Source: an uncultured Bacteroidales bacterium (GTDB lineage Bacteria; Bacteroidota; Bacteroidia; Bacteroidales; Paludibacteraceae). From it: 59,248 nt of DNA. Location: assembly GCA_903929065.1 (NCBI GenBank), contig CAIYTJ010000335.1:1-59248 (forward strand), given 5' to 3'. The notes below the pieces were generated by a model. The model made no database searches and was not told the origin of the DNA. It saw only the letters and a list, made by a program, of their open reading frames with translations. Both the position numbers and the translations under genes were made by a program. This document shows positions 53,572-59,248 of the stretch, one piece after another. Every line of letters begins with the position of its first letter. Position 1 is the first letter of the stretch.

Positions 53572-56247
53572 TTATGCTTCAGCATAACTGGTAAAACCAT
53601 TATCAATCAATCCCCTGTACATGCGCTGAATCTTTTCCAGCGAAACAGGGTAAAGCACGTTGGCAACATCAGCTTCGGTGTTGTAGGTAAGATATTCTTC
53701 CGGTTTAGCTCCTTCCACTATACATAAACCAATCAGGGTTTTTAATACAGGTTCCAGCTTCCGGCGCGAACCATGTAACTTAGGCAACAGTTTCTGCATA
53801 ATGGCTGCATCGGTGATATCTTCAGTTGTCCATTCGGGGGCTGTTTTTTCTACCACAGCCGCAAAGCGTTTTATCTCCGAAGCACTCCGGTAACCAAATT
53901 CTGCTCCTGCCTTTTTAAGCTCTGTAAAGAATTTCAACAATACATCTGTGATTTGAGCCCCCTTTTCTGATGCCAGTTCTTTGTCCAGAGCCAGTTCCAG
54001 AAAGTTTGAACCCATAGTTTTACCCTGTCCTATTAGTTCATCCATTTTCTGCGGTTTCGAATTTTTCAGGTACTCAGTCATCTCTGCTTCCGTTACGCGG
54101 AACTCAATCACATTAGCACGGTCAAGTACTTTCGGGCTGAACATATACGTGGTTTCGTCAATATTTACCGTTCCTACGATAAACAGATTCTTAGGCAAAC
54201 ATATTTTTGCAGGTACACCTTGCCAGTCTTCATCACCGGCATGCAACAGCACTTCTTCGCCCGATTCCATCGTACTCAGAAAATCGGCAAAATACCTTTC
54301 CACATGGCTCAGGTTCATTTCGTCCAAAATCAGGAAATAAGGCTTTTCCGAATGTTCGTTGGCTGCAAGTATCAAATCCAGCACACCACTATCGGGACGG
54401 ACATAAGCCTTTTCCTGCAATGCATTCGGATAACCAAGCAACGGTTCACGGTTCGTCCAGTCTGCCCCCACAGGCACTATTTTATATTGAGTTTCATTCT
54501 CACTTATCCACATAGCAAATGCCTGAGCCAGCTTGGTCTTGCCTGAACCGGATAAGCCGGTAAGGATTACAAAAGGTTTGGTGAGAAGGGAAGATGTAAA
54601 ACGGGTAATTAAATTTTCAGCAAAGAATAGATTTGAATCAATAATACTTTGTATAAAAGATTTATAGCTAAAATCAATTGACTTTGTAAGTGATTCTTGG
54701 ATTATTTCCTTTAATTGAACAGATTTATAATATTTTACAATTTCAAATAAATCATTTTCTAATATATCTTTTTGAGGTAGCTTATTAGTATTATAAGCTT
54801 TGAATACAAAAGATTTACCATATCTGAATGGAAAGCCCAAATTATTTTCAGAGAAATATTTAACTATAGATTTTGGATTAGCCAATGACCAATTAACTTC
54901 TGGTATTTTTGTTTCACTTATCCCATATGCTAGTATCAAAAGATCAATATCCTTGTAAAACAGATATACCGGGTAAATTCCATTTTGAGTAGTTTGACCA
55001 TCTCTTAAAAAAGATATCCAAGGTACATTAGCTAGACCACCTTGACCAAAACTAACTTTGACTTTTAAACCTAAATAATCGCTTAAATAATGAGAGGTTT
55101 TAAGTTCTGTTGTTTTTGCCTGTTGTAAAAACTTTATTAGTTCATTGTAATAACTCATATTATCAATAAGTTTTAAAATTTCATTGTATTCTTTTTTAGT
55201 TGCTTTTAAATTTGTTCCTCGAATTCCCTGTTTCAGCTCTTTTAAAACAGGATGTGTAAGTATATTGTCTTTAAAAATTGGTGAGTTTGCTAAATTGTAT
55301 TCAAGTTCAAGCTCAACGCCATCAACTTCCTTATCCATATCCGTTTTATCAATATAAAACTCTATTTCTTCCGGAACGTCATTTATTTTGTGAACCTCTG
55401 AATTTACTGTTGCTAATGCATATATTCCCGCTTTGTCACCAGTTATCCAAAGAATTACTTTATCTCCTGTTTTAATTTCTTTTTTAAATTGACTAACTCT
55501 CCATGTTTTCAACACACCTGCTTTTAATGCCGATTCCGTATCATAATACTTTGGATTTGCCTGAAAAACCCAGTAATTTATATCTATTGTTTTTTTGCTT
55601 TCAACCAACCAAGCTTTGTAAGAGAGTTCATAAAAAGGCAATTTAACGCTTTCTTTTACTTGGTTTAAAACATTAATATATTCAATGTAAGTATCAAATT
55701 TAATATCAAGTTTGAATTGATTTTTCAAATAACTTAGTACTGGCGAATTTATAGGTAGAAATCTATTTGGGTCAACGTAAAATAATGCCTCTGTCAATTT
55801 CGTCTTACCTATATTTCTGATTTTCAATATATCAGCAAAAGTTTCATTTGATATATTATTTGATTTTACTTGTTTAAAAAAATCCCATAATCTTTGTATC
55901 TCATTATCTTTTCTGTTAAATTTATATGGAAAAAGCCATACTTTTTGAGCATTTGAAGAAGGTACACCTGATTCACCCGTTGGTGCTTTCACATGTATTT
56001 CTTTGGCTATCTTCTGAAGAATGCTTAGTCTTTTATCGCTTCCATATTTATATATGTAACAAAAAAATGTGAAAGGATCAATTTCTTTCATTTCAACAAA
56101 TTGTCCCTCTACTTCTTGGTCCTGAAAAATTGTTGCTCCTGCCTTTTTCAACAAAGTTATTAGCTCTATTTGATTATGCTCTTTCGTCAAGAGATAATCT
56201 GAAATTTGTCTGTGAGTTTCTATCCAGGAAAAATCGGGTGTTGTCAT
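53572..56247 (-). CDS. EVE-MrcB_N-AAA+ McrB-like restriction ATPase
   Basis: An 891-residue protein. Residues 1-200 are helical with a conserved IRNIGKTKLTEALFYVDPNRFLPI segment but no named domain. An EVE domain follows at about 223-300 (YWVFQANPKYYD, VILWITGDKAGIYALATV); EVE domains read modified bases. An MrcB_N (DUF3578) domain lies at about 365-500. The McrB AAA+ motor has Walker A GLSGSGKT (564-571), Walker B LILDEMN (639-645), the sensor GTVNIDETT (692-700) and Arg710. It forms the motor and reader of a two-gene type IV restriction system. A full promoter lies at 56274-56303. Confidence 0.87.
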   Translation of the reverse strand: MTTPDFSWIETHRQISDYLLTKEHNQIELITLLKKAGATIFQDQEVEGQFVEMKEIDPFTFFCYIYKYGSDKRLSILQKIAKEIHVKAPTGESGVPSSNAQKVWLFPYKFNRKDNEIQRLWDFFKQVKSNNISNETFADILKIRNIGKTKLTEALFYVDPNRFLPINSPVLSYLKNQFKLDIKFDTYIEYINVLNQVKESVKLPFYELSYKAWLVESKKTIDINYWVFQANPKYYDTESALKAGVLKTWRVSQFKKEIKTGDKVILWITGDKAGIYALATVNSEVHKINDVPEEIEFYIDKTDMDKEVDGVELELEYNLANSPIFKDNILTHPVLKELKQGIRGTNLKATKKEYNEILKLIDNMSYYNELIKFLQQAKTTELKTSHYLSDYLGLKVKVSFGQGGLANVPWISFLRDGQTTQNGIYPVYLFYKDIDLLILAYGISETKIPEVNWSLANPKSIVKYFSENNLGFPFRYGKSFVFKAYNTNKLPQKDILENDLFEIVKYYKSVQLKEIIQESLTKSIDFSYKSFIQSIIDSNLFFAENLITRFTSSLLTKPFVILTGLSGSGKTKLAQAFAMWISENETQYKIVPVGADWTNREPLLGYPNALQEKAYVRPDSGVLDLILAANEHSEKPYFLILDEMNLSHVERYFADFLSTMESGEEVLLHAGDEDWQGVPAKICLPKNLFIVGTVNIDETTYMFSPKVLDRANVIEFRVTEAEMTEYLKNSKPQKMDELIGQGKTMGSNFLELALDKELASEKGAQITDVLLKFFTELKKAGAEFGYRSASEIKRFAAVVEKTAPEWTTEDITDAAIMQKLLPKLHGSRRKLEPVLKTLIGLCIVEGAKPEEYLTYNTEADVANVLYPVSLEKIQRMYRGLIDNGFTSYAEA

Positions 56248-56273
56248 AAATATTTAGCTATAAAAGTCATTTG

Positions 56274-56303
56274 CAAATATATTGATTTTTTTACATATTC
56301 AAA
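56274..56303 (-). promoter_or_regulatory. Full -33/-7 promoter of the McrBC-like operon
   Basis: On the minus strand TTTG (56303-56300), an 18-base gap and TATATTTG (56281-56274). The start would be near 56267, about 20 bases before the ATG at 56247. Confidence 0.65.
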
Positions 56304-56475
56304 TTATATGTTACAAATAAATGCTCAGTATCTTTATTAATTTCAGTGTTTGTTAACTATAAGTCATGTGATTTAAGTAACATTGTTTCATTCTTTGTAA
56401 TTTAGTTGATAACACAAAAAACTCCCAACCGTATCAAACGAGAAGGAGCTATTTAACTATAAACCACCGACAAAT

Positions 56476-56865
56476 TCACTCCACCATAAAAATCTTCACA
56501 TCAATCTTTACCCAATTCCCTTTGCGTTTGGTAGATTCAATGCGGCAAAAGAAAGCCTTACCGGCATCCATTAGGCGTGAAATTACTTCGTTGTGTTCCA
56601 TGGGTACCCATCCCACGCGTGTGCTGTTGAAGTAAATGCCAATAGCCAGTTCATCGTGTTTATTCTGTGGCTGACGAATCATTTTCAACACTGTTTCGGG
56701 GAGTAACTCCGGTTCGAGTTTATCCATTTCAGTGCAAAAGGTAGTACCAGCCACCACAATATCCAGTAAATATATTTCGCGGCTGAAAGGTGCCAGTGCA
56801 TCCACACCGCCGCTGCCTATCATTGCCAGCAATTCAGGAGTTAATTTTACAATTTCGTTTTTCAT
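56476..56865 (-). CDS. HIRAN-domain protein
   Basis: A 129-residue protein that is almost entirely one HIRAN domain: IVVAGTTFCTEMDKLEPELL, MIRQPQNKHDELAIGIYFNSTRVGWVPMEHNEVISRLMDAG. In eukaryotic HLTF this domain binds 3' DNA ends. Stand-alone bacterial forms are uncharacterised. A 35-residue N-terminal helix precedes it. It lies between the restriction operon and the J-domain gene on the same strand. Confidence 0.83.
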   Translation of the reverse strand: MKNEIVKLTPELLAMIGSGGVDALAPFSREIYLLDIVVAGTTFCTEMDKLEPELLPETVLKMIRQPQNKHDELAIGIYFNSTRVGWVPMEHNEVISRLMDAGKAFFCRIESTKRKGNWVKIDVKIFMVE

Positions 56866-56876
56866 TTTTTTATTTA

Positions 56877-57030
56877 ACCACTAAGGCACATAGGACACTG
56901 AGATACACTAAGAAATGTTTGAACCACAAAAGGCACAAAAGAAACACAAAACAAGATATTTATTACCACTAAGACACGTAGTACACTGAGATACACTAAG
57001 AAATGTTTGAACCAAAAGCACACAAAAGAG
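56877..57030. repeat. Direct repeat, two copies with an 87-base period
   Basis: ACCACTAAG...ACACTGAGATACACTAAG...TTTGAACCA occurs from 56877 and again from 56964 with a few differences. This kind of CACTAAGACAC sequence is scattered in many Bacteroidota genomes. It causes short open frames that do not look like real genes. Confidence 0.65.
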
Positions 57031-57213
57031 TCTGAACATACAGCAAATACTTCTAAACGACTGACCTCGTCCGGTGAGCCAAAAAACAAGTGAAGACAAC
57101 GTAGAAATCTTTTCTGTTTGAGTCTTGCCGCAGGCAGGACGAGTTTAAAAGATTTCAGTTGTCGAGCGTAAGTTTTTGAGTGAAGCGGGATAAACACTTT
57201 TTTTTCCGCTTAT

Positions 57214-57256
57214 CCCTCTCCAATTAGGAGAGGGTGGCCGAAGGCCGGGTGAGGTC
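57214..57256. repeat. Dispersed intergenic repeat with hairpin
   Basis: CCCTCTCC-AATTA-GGAGAGGG forms a perfect 8-bp hairpin (57214-57234), followed by GGCCGAAGGCCGGGTGAGG. A partial copy is at 44069-44100. Confidence 0.55.
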
Positions 57257-57271
57257 TCTTGACTTTTTTTG

Positions 57272-57301
57272 TTACTTTTTTGTGTCAAGGCAAAAAAGTA
57301 A
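57272..57301 (-). terminator. Terminator of the J-domain gene
   Basis: TTACTTTTTTG (57272-57282) and CAAAAAAGTAA (57291-57301) are perfect 11-bp arms with an eight-base loop. The stem is AT-rich and symmetrical and lies 12 bases past the stop of the gene at 57313. Confidence 0.5.
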
Positions 57302-57312
57302 AAAGACATATT

Positions 57313-58119
57313 TTAACTCAGCATCGCCGGCTTCCATTCTTCCAGTAATTTTAGATATTCACTATACTTATTCTTTTCGACAGTAAGTGCGTCTATATCA
57401 GTATCCAGTTGTGCCCGCTCTGCTTCTACCCAGCCTTCATCAGCCAGCTTTTCGCGGTACGTGAATGGAAATTGCTTTTCGAGTGTGTCTATCTGGCTTT
57501 TCAATTTAGAAACCTGCTTTTCGAGCGTATCCACCTGTGCCTTCAAATCAATTGGCTCAATGTCTGCCTTCGGGGCTAAACTATCTAACGAAAGTAAAAT
57601 GGCATTCAGCGTTATCAGATCGCACAAATCATAGGCGGCCTGCGCTTTTACAAACAAATCTTTTTCCTGCTCAGTCACCGACGGATTAATATCCGGGTGT
57701 AGGCGTTTTACAATCAGGCGGTACACATCCTTCAGCTTTTTTACCTCGCCCGGAGAGATAAAACCCTCTTTCAAAAGGTCTTTGGCTATTGCAATCCGTT
57801 TGGCTTCATCGGCTATCTTTTTCTGATATTCGGAAAACTGTTTCTCCAGTTTTTTTTCAATAACCACAGTGTCGGGATATTCATTCCGGTTGAAATAGGC
57901 CTGATACAAGCTGATGCGCTGGGTCATCATCTTTATTTCCACGGTAAGGCAATATTTCTGATGTTGTTTTTGCCCGATAGCAGTCAGATACAGGGCCGTA
58001 AGCACCGGTTCTTCCTGCGTAAGTAGTTCGTTTTTCTGCGCAAACAATTCCGTAAATTCCTTTTTCAGCAGATCATACTGCATGTGCAGCATTTTATATT
58101 CGGGGGTCAGATCTAACAT
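57313..58119 (-). CDS. J-domain protein with long coiled coils
   Basis: A 268-residue protein. Residues 1-125 are predicted coiled coil. A J-domain follows at about 125-175: VYRLIVKRLHPDINPS has the HPD motif, with the helix III segment FVKAQAAYDLCD. The C-terminal 80 residues are coiled coil again (QVDTLEKQVSKLKSQIDTLEKQ). J-domains stimulate Hsp70 ATPases; no Hsp70 gene is in the window, so the partner may lie outside it. A TAATTTTG box (58191-58184) and a 16-bp palindrome at 58153-58168 lie upstream. Confidence 0.8.
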   Translation of the reverse strand: MLDLTPEYKMLHMQYDLLKKEFTELFAQKNELLTQEEPVLTALYLTAIGQKQHQKYCLTVEIKMMTQRISLYQAYFNRNEYPDTVVIEKKLEKQFSEYQKKIADEAKRIAIAKDLLKEGFISPGEVKKLKDVYRLIVKRLHPDINPSVTEQEKDLFVKAQAAYDLCDLITLNAILLSLDSLAPKADIEPIDLKAQVDTLEKQVSKLKSQIDTLEKQFPFTYREKLADEGWVEAERAQLDTDIDALTVEKNKYSEYLKLLEEWKPAMLS

Positions 58120-58152
58120 AACAGGTTTTTATTGTATGGTAATCAGCAATCA

Positions 58153-58191
58153 CCTGTTAATTAACAGGATGCTTTAATAACTTCAAAATTA
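58153..58191 (-). promoter_or_regulatory. -7 box and candidate operator for the J-domain gene
   Basis: On the minus strand TAATTTTG (58191-58184) predicts a start near 58177. The perfect palindrome CCTGTTAATTAACAGG (58153-58168) lies just downstream of that start, where a repressor could act. The -33 element is not clear. Confidence 0.45.
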
Positions 58192-58319
58192 CACAATAAC
58201 TTTTAAATTGAAGGTATACTGCTTAACCTTTTTTCTTCCTGTCTCTGGGTTTCTAGACAAACTGTCACTTATTGCATGATTTACAAATTTATCTCCGCAA
58301 TCCATGCATTGATTAAAAC

Positions 58320-58348
58320 TGTCTCAAAAGTCCCAATCGTCCCCCAAA
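58320..58348. repeat. Isolated copy of the 82-bp array core
   Basis: The 29 bases beginning TGTCTCAAAAGTCCCAATCG match the core of array unit two (from 51013) at 26 positions. Nothing else of the unit is recognisable here. Confidence 0.7.
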
Positions 58349-58460
58349 ACTGACAGCTTCCTCAAAATCTGTCAGTTTTTCAGAATTTGTTACTGAACAT
58401 TATTTACTATTCGTTAATATCACCTGCTATTTTGACACTTGATGACATTATTTTGTGTTT

Positions 58461-58475
58461 TGGCACAAAGTTTGT
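58461..58475 (+). promoter_or_regulatory. Candidate sigma-54 promoter
   Basis: TGGCAC (58461-58466), five bases, TTGT (58472-58475) follows the -24/-12 consensus TGGCAC-N5-TTGC with one change. It would start transcription near 58487, 30 bases before the ATG at 58517. No TAnnTTTG box competes there. Confidence 0.55.
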
Positions 58476-58516
58476 AGTTTAAACAAACAATAATTCACTG
58501 ACAATTTTTCAATAAA

Positions 58517-58897
58517 ATGGGAGAAGCTAAGGCAAAAAAAATGAACGCTCTATCAAAAACAACCGTCATTGTAGAAAATGATGGCTTAGGGTTTTTTGCC
58601 CCTTTCATTGATGCTAGGAAGCATTTAAAACAAAATTACAGTGAAGTCGAATGCAGCTATATTTTTGATGAAAGGGTTGTTGTATATGTCGATTACAAAG
58701 TTATTGAACTAAAAAACAGACTCATAGCACTTCTTTACCAAATGAAGCAGCTGGGGAAAAAGCAAAAAACAGTTTTAAATCAGTTTGAACAAAACCTGCA
58801 TTCTTTCTTTTCAATTTTATACGGCATGTGCTCAAGCCGGCTATCCTTTATTTTCAATGCCTTTACCGGCGCATCCCTCGCACGAATTCTTTCCTGA
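58517..58897 (+). CDS. Small protein of unknown function behind a sigma-54 site
   Basis: A 126-residue protein that I do not recognise. The N-terminus is basic (MGEAKAKKMNALSK), the middle has an acidic beta-rich stretch (SYIFDERVVVYVDYKVIE), and the rest is probably helical (IALLYQMKQLGKKQKTVLNQFEQNL). No signal peptide. It is alone on its strand and divergent from the J-domain gene. A conserved motif cannot be judged from one sequence. Confidence 0.6.
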   Translation: MGEAKAKKMNALSKTTVIVENDGLGFFAPFIDARKHLKQNYSEVECSYIFDERVVVYVDYKVIELKNRLIALLYQMKQLGKKQKTVLNQFEQNLHSFFSILYGMCSSRLSFIFNAFTGASLARILS

Positions 58898-59115
58898 CAT
58901 TATTTTCATTACAAAATCCGATTAGAATAGTAGCATACCTATGCCCTGTTCTATCAACGATTGTGTAGTCTAACTCTTGGGTTCCTTGTGGTCAGCTCCA
59001 TATCAACTCCAATACAACTCCACATCAACTCCGATGCAGATTTATTCATCTGCTGTTCGAAAGATAAACCAAAATGATAAAAATTAATTAGTATAAACGC
59101 CTAAATATAAATAAT

Positions 59116-59248
59116 ATGGCAAGTTATGAAGAAAGCATCTTTGGTGCTATTTCCGGACGTCACGGCACAGCCGTCGCCTCCAAAACCGCTGATGGTAAAA
59201 AACTCATCCGCATGTACAGAGTTCCCTCGAACCCAAATACTCCCGCTC
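59116..59248 (+). CDS. Start of a hypothetical protein, cut by the window end
   Basis: Forty-four codons from ATG 59116 to the window edge. The N-terminus (IFGAISGRHGTAVASK...LIRMYRVPSNPNTPA) has the Gly-rich strand and the NP-T-PA segment seen at the start of DUF6266-type proteins of Bacteroidota, but the fragment is too short to be sure. The ATG follows an AT-rich leader. The gap from 58898 holds only short CAACTCC repeats at about 59003-59033. Confidence 0.55.
   Translation, partial: MASYEESIFGAISGRHGTAVASKTADGKKLIRMYRVPSNPNTPA

Noticed and set aside
56874..57197. Cysteine-rich minus-strand frame of 107 codons
   Set aside because: It is created by the CACTAAGACAC direct repeats and repeats its own motif; it has no start signal or family.

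Overview
The window looks like chromosome of an anaerobic member of the Bacteroidales (Bacteroidota), perhaps near Paludibacter; the genus is only a guess. The evidence is several proteins with type IX secretion C-terminal sorting domains, repeated TAnnTTTG promoter boxes (the Bacteroidota -7 element) upstream of start codons, A-rich leaders without strong Shine-Dalgarno sites, an indolepyruvate:ferredoxin oxidoreductase, a DcuC-type carrier and a moderate to low GC content by eye. No rRNA, tRNA, CRISPR array or complete insertion sequence was found.

Layout. 1-6950: a uvrA paralogue with half of its first zinc finger missing, copper export genes (copA, copZ) and a split ThrE-type amino acid exporter. 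6991-15140: penicillin-binding protein 1C and an alpha-2-macroglobulin lipoprotein. 15318-29021: twelve minus-strand genes that read as one unit: DcuC carrier, isoaspartyl dipeptidase, two SGNH hydrolases, four related surface proteins, two OprP-type porins, an M14 carboxypeptidase and a GltP/DctA symporter. A divergent MocR regulator at 29195 carries Arg where the PLP lysine should be. 30782-33199: a decayed trpS tail and an AT-rich LTA-synthase-like gene, then intact trpS, an Lrp regulator, four FKBP-family genes in a row (one without its catalytic domain), a lamin-tail protein, asd, a GH28 pectinase, a hemerythrin protein and a secreted endonuclease I.

45618-49934: a CCG-domain iron-sulfur protein, an internally duplicated protein of unknown function, and iorB-iorA. 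50260-59248 is accessory: a four-helix-bundle protein, an 81-82 bp tandem repeat array, a two-gene modification-dependent restriction system (EVE-MrcB_N-AAA plus a DUF2357 nuclease), a HIRAN protein, a J-domain coiled-coil protein, a small gene behind a good sigma-54 site, and a gene cut by the window end. Short palindromic repeats (REP-like and MITE-like) fill many intergenic gaps, and one forms the end of iorB.

The most unusual points are the peptide/isoaspartate operon with shuffled surface-protein modules and a lysine-less MocR regulator, the restriction module with its 82-bp array whose core recurs 7 kb away, and the trpS remnant beside the LTA-synthase-like gene. All functional statements come from reading motifs; no database search was run.
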